Position numbers and translations under genes: made by a program. The notes under the pieces were generated by a model. That model saw nothing but the letters and a program-made list of their open reading frames with translations. It had not been told where the DNA came from and made no database searches. From contig CM060882.1 of the NCBI GenBank assembly GCA_030762935.1, positions 23,565,001-23,629,000 on the forward strand: a DNA stretch of 64,000 nucleotides. Reading direction: 5' to 3'. Shown one piece after another: positions 34,965 through 49,400 of the stretch. Each line of letters begins with the position of its first letter. Within the stretch, counting starts at the first letter, position 1. This stretch comes from Hymenopus coronatus (lineage: Eukaryota > Arthropoda > Insecta > Mantodea > Hymenopodidae).

Positions 34965-35858
34965 CATTCTTTTTCCCTTTTTACTTTCTCTATACTCACT
35001 ATGTACATAGTGTATAGAGAATGTATTGCACTCCACCAAAAATTTGATACCGAGATTTCACCGGAAATATATGTTTTAGGGTCCCCTGTGTCCAAAAAAA
35101 GTATTTTCAGAAAAAGGTACGTGTGTGTGTGTGTATGTGTGTGTGTCCGTGTGTCTGTGAACACGACAACTCAAAAACGAAAAGTCTGTAAAATACCAAA
35201 CTTGGTATTTAAGTTTAGTATCTTCCAGGGATGCGACACGAAGATTTTGAGAAAAATCCCCCCACCCCAAACTACCCTTTACATGGAACTTTTTTCGAAA
35301 ATTTTGATTTTCTAAAAAATGGCTCTAACGATTTTGATTAAAATATCGTATATTAAAGTTATTTACCTGACAAATAAAATGTATATTTTGAATTTTCTGG
35401 GAATAGGCTCTGAAGACTACTTTATTCTGGATGAATTTTTCATAACTATTAAACCGTAAGAGATGGACAAAAACTTAACCCACAAAAAATGTGGAGCATG
35501 TTAAAACACACAATTTATGTTATACACATTTTTTTCGTGGAGTTAATCGTTTTTGAGATATTCCTTTTTCTTGGTTTCATATTTGAAAAACATACTTTTC
35601 TCATACAGGAATTTGTCAACTCCTGTTAATACAAATAAAGGAACATCAGTCACATAGCAACCAGCTTTTGGCTTTCACTTTAACCTATGGTACTCCCTTA
35701 TTTCGCTTCTACTTACAATAAAGCAAGAAATAAGACTATTTCTGCTAATTTTTCTCGATTAGCATGAAATAAATAAAAGATAAGCTTATTAACAATAATA
35801 ATTTATAGAGATATAGAGAAAGTCATGTGAATGGAACACATCAGATTTTTTATTTTAC
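34965..35858 (-). repeat. DR1, near full-length copy
   Basis: Starts with ACTTTCTCTATACTCACTAT and the end palindrome ACTATGTACATAGTG, continues through a GT microsatellite (35119-35150) and ends TAGAGAAAGTCATGTGAATG, GAACACATCAG. One of the best copies for defining family ends (about 0.87 kb). Confidence 0.8.
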
Positions 35859-35859
35859 A

Positions 35860-37350
35860 TTCATTTCAAAGTAGTCAATATCAGTAAAATTATACTTTGG
35901 TCAGAATCTCTTGAAATGGTGGAAGGGGAAGATAAGGATGTCACATGACAATGCACCTGTTATCTCAAATTTGCTGCTGCACCTTCCTTTACCACTTTCC
36001 CAAAAGACTCGGGCCAAAGTATACATGTTCCAAATCCTCTAACTTGATATAAGGAATACTGTTTTTAAAATAATCTAGCACTGAATCATCTTTATTTTAG
36101 CATACATTTACCATCAGTTTAAAACCACAGCTTTAGTTAAAATAATGTTGGATTATTGTTAAAAGAGTTAACAATCGCTGATTAAATAATATAATGGTTA
36201 ACAGTTTTCCTCAACGTCTTGGTTTGCTATACATGATTAAAATGTAGAGAGAAATTGTTCCTCTAACACACCTCCGGCTCTCCATTTGATAAAATGCATT
36301 TGTGTTAAAGCAACCATTTTGAGCCCTGAAATATAAACTTTTTTTTTTTAAAAACAAATAATGCAAACATTGAGGATTATCTACTGCATTATAGGCAGTT
36401 TTGGATTTTATTGCCAAAGATAGCAGAAGTCAGATCAGTTAAAATGGGTTTAATAATTGTTAATATTATTAAAAATTAATATTTTATATTTTTAATATTA
36501 GCATTGTCAAAACAGATTCATAAATTGGTTGAATCTTCATAGTCCCCCTTAAAAGGGCAGCTATACTTTGTGGATTTTCTCTCTCTCTTCTCAAATTCCC
36601 TTAGTTTGTGATTTATACTTTCCCTCCAGAATAGCAAGGGCAGAGTAGCAGCTTATCTCTTGTAGAGGGCATTGACGTCAAGGCAGTGATACCAACCAAC
36701 AGCTCAATGGCACCAATCCGTAATGAACCCACATGGCCACGTCAATGAGAATTTATTTTTATTAATGGAAATTTGCACCATGTGCTAATATGATAACAAT
36801 GAAAAACATTTGGAAAATAGCAATAGCTACTATAGTAACAGTGACAAACTCACAAGTGGTCTTTAATAGGCCATTTAAATGAAAATCCGCAAGTTTAAAT
36901 CCTATGTTTAAATCATTGTTGTCCTACAATAAAGTTTCCCTACGAATCATAAGTGCACCAAGCCAAGACCGCTATTGCCCAAAGTAAAGACAGTTCACCT
37001 CACCTCACTCAGAAAAAAAAACTTAACAGGAAGATAATGATAATACGGCAATTCTAAAAAAGAATATAAAGCATAACATTTTTAGAATTTAAATAAATGC
37101 GGCATGCGATCTCATCGCTTAGTTTGGATGTAAAATTAGTTAATCATTGTTTTGAGGTTAAAGAAAGCGTAGAAGAATGTAGAGCTTGGTTCAAGTTTTG
37201 GATAAACATCTCTTTTATTTGAGCCTAATAAATAGTCTAGAATTTTTAAACAGCATGCTTTAAAAAATCCTGCGAGTAAAAAGGAGCTTCGTTCAATGCA
37301 GTAACTGTTTATAAGGTTGCGTCAGCTAATTTGCTAACATCAAAGTGTCA
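35860..37350. other. No gene recognised; region upstream of ALG11
   Basis: AT-rich intergenic sequence. A short moderately GC-richer stretch at about 36640-36740 has no recognised content. Confidence 0.4.
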
Positions 37351-37414
37351 AAACATGTGAGCTGACGCCGCATTCATTCTTGTATTGCATTTAGCGTATA
37401 TTTGAAGAAGAAAA
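37330..37414 (+). promoter_or_regulatory. Candidate ALG11 promoter and 5' leader
   Basis: TCATTC at 37374-37379 fits the insect initiator consensus (TCA, G or T, T, C or T), which would give a 5' leader of about 40 bases before the ATG at 37415. GTCAGCT (37321) and GAGCTGACG (37360) are short mirrored motifs just upstream. No TATA box is evident. This is positional inference only. Confidence 0.3.
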
Positions 37415-37434
37415 ATGTCACAGCCGCCCACCAC
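37415..37434 (+). CDS. ALG11: ALG11 exon 1 (coding part)
   Basis: ATG plus six codons and two bases (MSQPPT and the start of Thr), then donor GTAAGT at 37435. Chosen because the phase fits exon 2 exactly and because exon 2 has no good initiator of its own. Too short to identify on its own; the assignment rests on phase and position. Confidence 0.65.
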
Positions 37435-40400
37435 GTAAGTTTTACCGAAGTTCTTAGTAAAGTGTGTAGTTTACTGTAACTAAAAGTAACGATATTTCTG
37501 GAAAGTATACCAACTAACCTAAGTCAACGATGTGTATTTCTTTTTGGCCAAAAGTGATACGTGTCACTACATACGTATCATCTGATTTCAAAGTTTTATT
37601 CGCTTTTCTTTAGCTTTTAATGACTTGTATAAATAAGTGTGGGTTTATTCAATTACTTTAATTTGATTAACCTGCAAATGGTTGTAATTTACGAGTGTAC
37701 ACACACCAAGAAAGATGAATTTAACAACAGTGTCACACTGGCCAAAGCAAGGGCACAATTTGTCCATTTACCCATTTATCACTGATTTCAAACAGCACTT
37801 TCGCCTTTGTATAATCAATGTACACAAGCATAACCTTTGCAGTTTTAAATAAATAATGTCTGTTCTTGGTTCTTGTAAGAAAAGGCTATATTGATTGTTG
37901 ACTCTGAATCAGTGAGAGACTATTTCAAAATCGTAATTTAAAATTATAAATGCTATAATGTCGCAGTTCTAATTTAAATGCCACTTTCATTCAACCTCTT
38001 AGACTATTTAAATTCTCCATTCCAGTTTCAGTCATTCAAAACCATTATTTGGCATTTATTTCTTAATAATATGTCATGCTTATATTTCAGGCTTTAAACA
38101 GTCTCAATTTATATCTGAGACTGAGTGAAATGGTTGTAGCCAGTATATATCCATCAATTTTCAATCCTTTATTCTTGCCATTATGAGTTATTTTTACCTT
38201 TTGTGATTTCCATCATCATTAGCTTCTTGGTTCCAAAACCCAGAAATCCATTTCCTGATTAATTACAGAAGCTTTCAGAACATGATGCTCCTGCTCCATG
38301 CTTCTTCCAAAGCTTTAAAAATTTTGTGTTTAGGGTATGTATGGTTAGAAACCAACCCTCACTGTTGCCAAGTCTTCCACTTATTGGTCCCTTAACTGAG
38401 ACATAATTCTCGACTTGCAGTGTCTCCAGGGAACAGAGTTTACTAAGTTGCCTCTCGTCCCAAGTACAGGGTAGTCTTTTGTTTGCTAATGGTTATTGCC
38501 CAGTGGCGGGGGGGGGGGCAGTCCTATTTTAAGGCCATCATACTTTGGAGAAAACTATAGTAATAAGTGGCAGCAACAATTGAAGAGCCTGCCTCTGTAG
38601 TGTGGCGCTAGCATGTGTGCCTCACATTCAAGAGGTATATGAACAAAGTCTTTTCTAAGGTTTTTTCTTATCCTGACACCACAAATGTCAAGCAACTCTA
38701 AGCTCAATGAACCCCAAGTTAATTTAATTAGCATCATTTCATCCATCATCTGTTATGAACTACCAGTTAAAAGACACTAAACTTCCACAGAGAAAGTTAT
38801 ATTCGTTATATTGAAAATCTTTATTCAGCTAAAAAGCAGAAAAGAAATGAATGATACTGTGATCATTTCTTATTTAGGGTACACTCGGTATTTTCCTGGA
38901 AATCATAGGACTTATATTCAAGCACACTTGTTTCTTACCTTAAACAATTTTTAATGTCGCTCCATTTTAAAGCTATCCCATCATGCTGAATGTCTCTGTG
39001 CACTTATTTTTAGTTTGTTGGTGGATAAAAATGTATTAAATTCAAGTTGTGTGCTATTCCACAACTACTCTACAAAAACATTCTGGGTACTTAAGCATAG
39101 CAAAAGATGTATTTAAAAGGAATGCAAAATAACACAATTTGAAAAACAGAGACATCAGATATTTGCATAGTTGTGAAATACAATACTTCAGATAAAAAGT
39201 TATTTTTTGATTAACAGTAAAAACACAGCATCACATTCAAACTTCACTACTTGAAGTATATGATGCTGTGTTTTTACTCTTAATTGGTTAGTTACTTCAC
39301 TGTGCATTCCCATTAATATTTTAATTTTAGTTAGTTTTTGTTTTAATTGTTTTTTCCCACAAGCTGTGTGTAGGACAGGAATAGGATAGGTAGAGTCAGA
39401 CTGAACAGTTCAATACCATAGCTGGGATTTGAACCACGGATCTCCCAGTCTCTAGTTGCTTTATCACTAAGCTACCATGGCAACATGCTGGCATGGCATT
39501 AAATTTCTCAACTAACTTGTATGTTTCCTGGTAAACCACAAGGAGATCTCAAAATAATTTGAGATCATTTTGTGGTTTAGCGGGAAACATATGAGTCAGT
39601 TGAGAAACTTAATGCTGTGATGGATTGTTGCCATGATAGCTCAGTGGTAGAGCGACTGGCTAGAGACTGGGAGATCAGTGGTTCAAATCCTGGCTATGGC
39701 ATTAACTTGATCAGTCTGACTCTACCTATCTTTTTTCTTTATTTATATTTTGAGAGGTCTATTTAAAGTAACAGATTGGTGGTTGAAATCATGTTTTATT
39801 TCCAGGTCTGTGGTATTCAGACTCATTTTTCCAGGATTCATGGCAATAGTGACATTGATAGTTGCCAGCCTTGTTGTTTTCTTCATTGCTGCAAGAAAGG
39901 TAAGCCAAAAAATGTATGCATGGTTACCTGATGAAGCATCGGGTATTGAGGCTTATCATCAGCATATTACACAGCCATTCCAAAATCAATTTTCACTACA
40001 AAGGTTTCCCTTCCCTTTAATAATACTTAATTAACATCATGTTAACTGCTAGATCATGTCACAATTCTCTGCATCAGTAAAGCCATACAAACAGCCTTGT
40101 AAACCTAAAATATTGATTTAATTTGTGACATTTGTGCTTAACTCAGAGTATTTGGTCACAGGACATATTCAAAAACAATTACTTAATTTTATTTATTTCA
40201 GTGCTAAGTACATATGTGTGGTGGCTGGTTTAGTCCTAGCTATTAAATTTATTAATTTGCAGCATTATGAGTCTCTTTTCAGTCAGAATTAATAGTCTAG
40301 TTAAGTGTAGATATAACATCCTAAAGATCAGCACATTCCTGCAAATACAGAAGGGGAGTGTTTCCTTCTCTATGCCTTATGAGAGTGGTCTGTTTAATGC

Positions 40401-40436
40401 TGAGATTGACCTGGAAATACACATTTTGAGTTTCTA

Positions 40437-40473
<37 letters not shown>

Positions 40474-43400
40474 GAACAATGATAATAGTAATAATAATGA
40501 TAATGGATCGTTGCAAATATGTGTGTGTGCGAGCGAGAGAGAGAGGGAGAGAGATATGTGTGTGTGTGTGTGTGCAAAAGTAATTCAGAATGAAGAGGAA
40601 TCTCCATGCTCTTGCCTGATATTCCTAGGAGTATATTTTATTTGTTACGGAAATAACATAATTATATATTTTCATTAAAATTGTTTCACATATTTTTGAG
40701 AAAATAAAAAATGTTTTTGCATGTGGAGGATAGTTTGTGATGTGAAAATTTTCTGAAAATCTTTATGGACGAAGTTGATTTTAATTGCCAAATTTGGTAT
40801 ATAACCACTTTTAATTTCTGAGGTAGACTCAAACATATACCAAACTTGTTATTAAAATTTATTTATTTATTCGGCAAGTTCTAAAATATATATTTCCAGT
40901 GAAGTCTTGGAATCAAAATATAATGCAATTTCCTCTACTTAGTGTAGATATCTAGTAGACAAAAGTAAAAGACTGCTCACCTTTCTATATTTATCCAAGT
41001 ATTCAACCAGAGTTTTCTCCGTTTAGGTTACATTCTTGCTTCCTGACTTTAACACAAGTTATGAAGCTTTCTGAATCTCTCCTATTTAGTGCAAATTACT
41101 GCAGTTTCATGAAACTTTTGACACATCTTGATAACTATTCACTCTCCACTTTCAAAATTTCCATAGTCTTCTTTAAAATCTTATATATACCTGAACTTAA
41201 CTGATAGCAAACATTTTCATAATCTGTAAAACAGCCATTTCAGACAATTTACCTTATTCACTGGCACATAAGTTCAGAAACTATTTTTGTTTTGAAGTCA
41301 TAATGATAATTACCATTTTAAATTAAAATTAATGTATTTACAGACACCCTGTTGAGTACCACTTTTTACTTTCTCTAGCCCCATATGTACAATGTACATA
41401 GGGATAGAGAAGTATTGTATTCCACCCAAAAACTTGATACCGAGATTTCACCAGAAATACATGTTTTAGGACCCCCTATATCCAAACAAAGCATTTTCAG
41501 AAAAAGGTCTGTGTATGTGTGTGTGTGTCTGTGAACATGATAACTCAAAAATGAAAAGTAGCCAAAATACCAAACTTGGTATTTAAGTTTAGTATCTTCC
41601 AGGGATGCGACACGAAGATTTTGAGAAAAATCCCCCCACCCCAAACTACCCTTTACATGGAAGTTTTTTCGAAAATTTTGATTTTCTTAAAAATGGCTCT
41701 AACGATTTTGATTAAAATATCATATATTAAAGATATTTACCTAACAAATAAAATGTATATCTTGAATTTTCTGGGAATAGCTTTTGAAGACCTGTTTATT
41801 TTGAATGAATATTGCTTAATTTGGCATAACTAGTAAACCGTAAGAGATAGACAAAAATTTACTATGCAAAAAATGTAGGTCATGTTAAAATTCAGAAGTT
41901 ATGTCATATAAATTTTTCTTGTGGAGCTTACCGTTTTCGAGGTATTCATTGTTATTAGTTTCAGTTGTGAAGTACTTATACTTTTCTCAGACGGGAGTGT
42001 CTGTTTTTCTTTTGTTCTACTCCTGGCCAAGAAAAGAAACGATTTGTAATGAGTATCGCATAACGACAGCTTTTAAAACATTTTACTTTTGGTTTAGGCT
42101 AGTGTATTGCCTTATTTTCTTCCTACTTATACGTAACTAAATAATAAGAATATTGTGCTAATGAGTACCACGATTAGCAAGATGCAGAAAGAAGAATCTT
42201 ATGTATGAAGTTTGTAGAACAGCTAGAGAAAGTCATGTGAGTGTAACACATAACATTTTTTAACTCACCAGGAAGTGAATTTGCACATTTAGCACTATAC
42301 ATTTTCATCCTAATGTGAATTTAAATGAGAAATTGGAAAATCGGGAAGAACAGATGCTGGAATAATAGTGCATACAAATGTACAGAGTGCTTTTTATAAA
42401 ATCTGACAACTTGCACATGTTATATGTCATGCTGCCTGTCATTCCTCATTTCTCATACTGTGCACCCACAACAGGCTTTCTGTCCTTTCAGTAACCATTA
42501 TGTCATTAGCGTCAGTAATCCACTTTCATTTATAAAGATAAAAGGATGACATACATATAGTTGCATTAAATGCTATTTAAAAACAAATTGATGCGTTGCA
42601 TTTGAGAGAATTCATCCTAAAGTTTCCTGCACAACTGCCTGCTTCTGCAATTTCAATTCATGACCTTGTGAATAAATTTGAGACTCCTGGTTCAGTGTAA
42701 AACAAGAAACACATGCAAATATTAGTGTTAACAGAAGAAAAATTATTTGAAATTGGCAGTCTTGAATGTTCATCACCAAAATCAATATTAAAGTTAGAAC
42801 AGCAAGTTAGGGTTTGAATGATTTTCGGATATTCAGCAGTAAAATTGTTAAAATAGGTTTACAGAAATACAGAGATAAGAAGCGAAAACAGAGTACTGAT
42901 ATGGCCACCAATAGCATGTTGCACTTCCCAGATTCTTAACCCCATATGAGGAATCAGATTTTATACCACAAACCATGTATAGAGGTAAAGAAATAAAAGA
43001 AGTACAAAGGAGAAAGAACTGTACCTATTTCATGTTATATTTCAGTTCCTCTTAAAATTGCAAAAAGTTTGTAGGAAATAAAATTCTGTACCATCAATAG
43101 AGGCCTAACATTTTTCTGAATGAGATATTCCATTACATTGAAATCTTTCAATATAAAGCTTAGAAATTTGCATTTAGTCCATTCTTTTTAACTCTAATTT
43201 AATGGAACTAGAAAACCTTTCTGTTTTATTAAGAGTCTATTCAAGTTCAAATTTTAGTTAACATAGGCTAGTACATGCTATACCTGAACCAAGAGCTACT
43301 TTTCTCATTGATGAAAGAAGTAGGTAAATGGAGCTTTCCTGAGTTATGTTTACTGAACATATGTAGACAGCTTCATCCAAAATATGTAGAATTTTTAAAA

Positions 43401-46400
43401 TGACTAAATGGACTAAGCAGAGGTAAGATTTTGTGTTAACAATTATTGGGGTTTTAGCTTCAGAGATCCCTTGGCTATACCTTGTTGTTGCCCAGCAGTC
43501 CTCTAATTATAAAAAAAATCTGATGTGTTCCATTCACATGACTTTCTCTACATCTCTGTAACAAATTATTGTTTAAAAAGCTTATTCTTCTATCTACTTC
43601 AAGCTAATTGAGATAAACATTAGTGGAAATGGTCTTATTAGTTGATTCCTTGTAAGTAGAAGGGAAATAAGGGAATACACTAGGCTAAAACAATAGTCAA
43701 ATCTTTAAAAAGTTTGCAGTCGCCCTCCATGTAATGTTTACCATGCTAACTTCATATACCCATGGTCGTGGGTTCAAACCCGGCGGAGGACAATGGATTT
43801 TTTCAGGCGTAAAAATCCTTAGCATGGCTTCCTTTGGAAGGGAAGTAAAGCCGTGGGTCCCGTGTCTTAGATTTACAACACTTAAAAGAACCTCAAGCCT
43901 GATAGAGAGGCCTCTGAGCAAAATTAAGCAATCTTTCACGCCCAGTATAGAATGGGATGCTGAGAACCATAGCAGTTAAAGAGTATCCATAAATAACACG
44001 CCATTTCCAGTTTTTCTTTCTTTGCATGACCAGGAGTTTACAAATTCCTATATGAGAAAAGTTTTAAATATTTTAAAACTGAAACCAATACCAAGGAATA
44101 TTAGAAATGGCCAACTCCATGAAAAAAAGTATTATGACATAAATTGTGTATTTTAACAAAATGTACATTTTTTGTGCAGTACGTTTTTGTCTATCATGGT
44201 TTACCAGATACGCAAAATTCATCCAGAATATACAGGTCTTCAGAGGCTATTTCCAGAAAATTCAAGATATGCATTTTATCATATAAATATGTTTAATATA
44301 TGGTAGTTCCATCAAAATCATTAGAGCCATTTTTTTGAGAAAAATAAAAATTTTAGAAATTTGTTCCATGTAAAGGGTAGTTTCAGGTGGAGGGAGTTTT
44401 CTTAAAATCTTTGTGTCGCATCCTAAACTTTAAATCTAAGTTTGATATTTTACTGACTTTTTGTTTTTGAGTTTTCATGTACATACACACTGTGCATGCA
44501 CACATGCACATATATTCTGTAGGAGAAGATAGTTTTTTTTTTTTTTTTTTTAACATCCTGTAACCAGGTCATATCGGGTGATGAATGAAATCGGGGAAAT
44601 GGTGCTCAAATGATTTTGGGGTTCATGGAGCTAAAGTTACTCCACATTCTTCTTCTCAGGATAAGGGAAAACCTTGAAAAAAGACCTTATCCAGGTAAAT
44701 CACCGTAAATGATATTTGAACCCATGGCTAGAATGTGAGGCAGACATGCTACCCCCATATTACAGAGGTGGGCAAAGATTTGATATAAAATATAATAAAT
44801 TAATATATCCAAAACAAATATTTGGATGATATTCCATATTTGAATGAAACTTAGTATGGTAATTCTTTAGGAAATTAAATACTTTAATACTTTAGGAAAT
44901 CACTTTGGTGTCCCCACTGTGTTTAGTTTCTTCATCTTATGTGTTATGTTTGTTGCAGTACTGCAGAGAGAAGCGAAAGTCAAGAACAGATGGCACAACT
45001 ACAGTTGGTTTCTTCCATCCTTACTGTAGCGCAGGTGGTGGAGGTGAAAGGGTTCTATGGTGTGCCATTCATGCCATGCAAAAGCAGTAAGTTTTAAAAA
45101 TGCCTTTAAAATACATTGTTGCTCAGCGCAGAAGCTATCACACTTACTAATTGCTAGGACTAGTTTTGAGAGCTGTTACTACTACCATATGCCAAGGAAC
45201 TTGAAAGTATGCTCTCATTCGTTAAATACAAGGAGTAGAACCCAAATGTTCAAACATTTATAAAAATCAAACTATGCAGATAAAAAAGAAATAAAAAGTA
45301 AAATAAATGAGATTACATTTAAAGAAGCATTTTAAAAAATCTTAATATGTTCCATTCACATGACTTTTTTTACATATTCAGCATCAAGTTATTCTTACAA
45401 AAGCTTATGCTTCTATCTGCTTCATGCTAATTAAAATAAACATTAGCAGAAATAGTCTTATTACTAATTAAAATTTAGTTGAGTCGTTTTGTAACACTAC
45501 ATCACTTACTTTTTAATTTCGGAAATTAAAAAGTAAGTGATGTAGTGTTACAAAAACGACTCAACTAAATTTTAATTGTTAAAACACATCACTGTCTCAA
45601 AGTCCACCATATATCAGGATAGTCTTATTACTATTTCCTTGTAGGTATAATGGAAATAAGGAAATGTACTAAGCTAAAGCAATAGTCAGATCTTTTAAAG
45701 CTAGTTGAGCTATGTAATGACATTGAAATTCAGCTTATTTTAACCAAGACTTCCCATTTGAGAAAAGTAACAGTATTGGAAAATTTAAACCAATAGCAAG
45801 GAATATCTCAGGAATAGTTAATTCCACAAAAAATAAGTGTATATATAAATTATGTGTTTTGGTGAGATCCATAGTTTTTATGAAGTAATTTTTTGTATGT
45901 CTCTTATGATTTATCAGTAAGGCAAAAGTCATCCAGAATTAATAGGACTTAAGATGCTGTTCCCAGAAAATTTCATTTGCTATAAAAATATCTTAAAACA
46001 TATGATATTTTAATAAAAAAACAGAGTCATTTTTGAGAAAATCAAAATTTTTGAAAAATATTGCACTAAAAGTAGTTTGAGGTGAGGCAATTTTCTTGAA
46101 CAGCTTCATATTGCATCCTTGGAAGTTGGTGATCTTAAAAATCAAATTTGGTATTTAACAGACTTTTCGTTTCTGGGTTATATTCATGGACACAGGCACA
46201 CGCACATGAACCCGCACAGTTTCTTCTACTTTTTTTTTTTTTTTTTTTTTCTTAATTCACGGAGTCACAAAATGTATATTGGGTGATATCTTGGTATCAA
46301 ATTTTTATAGGTGAATAATAGAAAAGATAAAAGTAATTCTATATTTCTTAATAAATCATATTATTGTATAAAATATATTAGTGAACTTATAAGGTATGAT

Positions 46401-49400
46401 TCTATATTCTATAAAAAAAATTTATGTAATAAGTTAAATAATTTTGAGCTAATGCATTGTTGAGTTAGAAAATTTAACATTGGCAGGATACAGCATTCTA
46501 TCTCCTCTTAAAAATGGTTCACTTTGTGCTTTCAGTTAGGTATAGAATTTTTGTCCCACCTACAGAAGTTCAAGAATACTTATGTGTTTGTTAAAACAGT
46601 GAGAGAATGAGATTTAAATAACTAATATATAATACAGTTACGCAGGTAAACTGAGGATTGTTGTGTACACTGGGGACTTGGAATTGCCACCCACTCAGAT
46701 TCTCAAGCGTGCAGAACAAACATTCAGTGTAAGTCTTGAAGAACCTGTGGAGTTTGTGTATCTTCATAGAAGACGATGGGTTGAAGCTTCCATGTTCCCC
46801 TACTTCACCATACTGGGGCAGTCTTTAGGCTCAATGCTTCTGGGAGCAGAGGCTCTCTTTAAACTTGTTCCTGGTAAGTACTTTGTTCTAAATGATATAG
46901 CCAGGGCCAACATTTATTGTATAATTTATAAATCATTATTTTTGTTTGCAAATTAGACATGAATAATGATATAGCCATATTTTCGTACATAGAAAATTAC
47001 AGTGAAATAATTAATAAATTGAGGAAGTTAAGAATTGTATGGCTAGGATGGTAGAGGAAAGAAAGAAAGAAATGGAGTTTTATTTATGGAAGCTCTTTAA
47101 CTACTTTGGTTCTCAGCATCCCATTCTATATTGGGCGTGAAAGACTGCTTAATTTTGCTCAGAGGCCTCTCTATCAGGCTTGAGTTTCTTTTTGTGCCGT
47201 AAATCTACATCACAGGACAAACTTCCCTTCTGAAGGAAGCCATGCTAAGGATTTTTACACCTGAAAAAATCCTTTGTCCTCCACATATACCCTTGGGATG
47301 GGATGGGATCCTCCTTGCAACTTTATATATACTTTATACTGATATGCCACATTGCCTTTATTACATTATCTTAATTCCACAATCAACATCCTTTGCAAGT
47401 ATAGGATAAACATAGCATAGGTCAAAATCACTGCTTTACAATGTTTGCCTAAAATTTTCTTTATATTAGTAGGAATATTATTCACTCTAGACAATACACT
47501 ATCTTTTCTCCAAATCTCTGTTTACTGCATTTGAATAAAATATGTTATATATCTTTTCCCCCACATAGGGGACATTCATATGGTGTGGTGTAATGGTTAC
47601 CATGCAACATCGTATGTCCAAAGTCACAGGTTCAAACCTGGCGGAGGTCAATGGATTTTTTCAGGTGTAAAAATCCTTAGCATGGCTTCCTTTGGAAGGG
47701 AAGTAAAGCCTTTGGTACCATGTTGTAGATTTACGGCATGTAAAAGATCCTGAAGCCTCATAAAGAGGTCTCTGAGCAAAATTAAGCTGTCTTTCATGCC
47801 CAGTATAGAATGGGATGCTGAGAACCACAGCACTTAAAAGAGTATCCGTAAATAAAACACAATTTTTTAATTCATACAGATAGTCATTTTGCTGCTCTCT
47901 TATCTTCTATTCTCCTCCTGCTCTTAACTATGCCATCCCCCCCTCTCTTCCTTGTTAGTATTGTCTATACATCTCTCTCTTTCTCAATGCTTTTTAATGT
48001 AGCAAAATACTAATGATTGACCTTTTCTCAATTATCTGACTAAATAACTTTTGTATTTCAATATCTTCCAACCTTCCTCTGACAACCTTTTCCTCCAGAC
48101 ATCCCCAATCCATTATTTTAAGTTATTTATTGTTTCATTTTCCAACTCATGTTATGTAAACTTGTTTCTTGGTATTTTAAGTACTGTTTTAACAAACTAT
48201 CTTCTAAATTCTTGATGCTACACCAGTGTTTCAAAGCTCTTTCCATCATCAATTCTTTTCTTGCTACTCTTCCCACTGCAATTTGAGCTTCTTCATTAAC
48301 TGTTGCAAATATTTCCTTATAAAACATCCTATGTACTAAATCCTCAATTTTCTGTTCACTTTCAAGACGCATATAACATACAAGCTTGGATCACTGAGTT
48401 TATACCCTTTCCAACTATTTTACCTCTGCCTCTGACATTTTATAAGATATCTTCTAACAGCCGACATTGCTACTTTCCCTTTTGCCAATGCTAATCTCTT
48501 TTGCTTCTCCTATTTATCTCCTACATCTGCTTTAATTCATATTTAAATGTAGTCATTGGCCACTTTATACTCATGTGTTCCGTTTTTCCATTTCTCATGT
48601 TTTCTTAATTTTCCCCCTTTCTTAAACACTACAATTTTGATTTAATTGGTTTCTTCACACAATTAATGTGTAGGACAGGAATTGGATAGGTAGTATCAGA
48701 CTGAAAAATTCAGTGCCATAACCGGGATTTGAACCATAGATCTCCCAGTCTCTAGCCAGTTGCTCTGCCCTTGAGCTACCATGGGAATATGTCAGCATGA
48801 CATAAAGTTTCTCAACTGACTCTCATGTTTCCTGGTAAACATGCCTGGTAGCTCAGTGGTAGAGCAACTGGCTAGAGACCGGGAGATCCATGGTTAAATC
48901 ACAACTAATAGCATTGAATTTTTCAGTCTGACTCTATGCATCCAATTCCTGTCCTACACATGGCTTGTGTAAAAAAACAATTAAATTAACACTAATTGAC
49001 CATGATAATAAAATAATTTGAGATCACCTTATGGTTTACTGGAAACATGTTGAGAAGTTGAGAAATATAATGCTATGCCGGCATATTGCCATGGTAGCTC
49101 AGTGGTAGAGAAACCAGCTAGAGACCAGGAGATCCATGGTTCAAATCCCGGGCATGACATTGAATTTTTCAGTCTGACTCTACCTATCCAACTGTAATTT
49201 TGTTTTGTCTATATTTAATTTTATCCCCATTGTATAAGTATCTATTTCTTGTAGACATAATTTTAAGCCATTTACAGTAATGGAACCCACTACCAAGTCA
49301 TCTGCAAAAAGCAGGCCAGGAATTTGTATGTTATTTATTACAGGCAAAAGAGTATTACTGCTGTTAATATGGATTTATGGTAACAAACTAGACTTCACCA

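Noticed and set aside
34984..35022. DR1 end palindrome as a Helitron 3' hairpin
   Set aside because: The CTRR end and 5' TC start expected of Helitrons are not visible, and the copies show short inverted ends instead.
34962..35315. 117-codon frame and similar ones in DR1 copies
   Set aside because: The frames differ between DR1 copies, run through the GT microsatellite and show no codon-level conservation.
39750..39805. ATG at 39750 as the ALG11 start
   Set aside because: It would add 18 unfamiliar residues upstream of a good splice acceptor. The ATG at 37415 has a donor in matching phase and gives a more usual N-terminus, though transcripts are needed to be sure.
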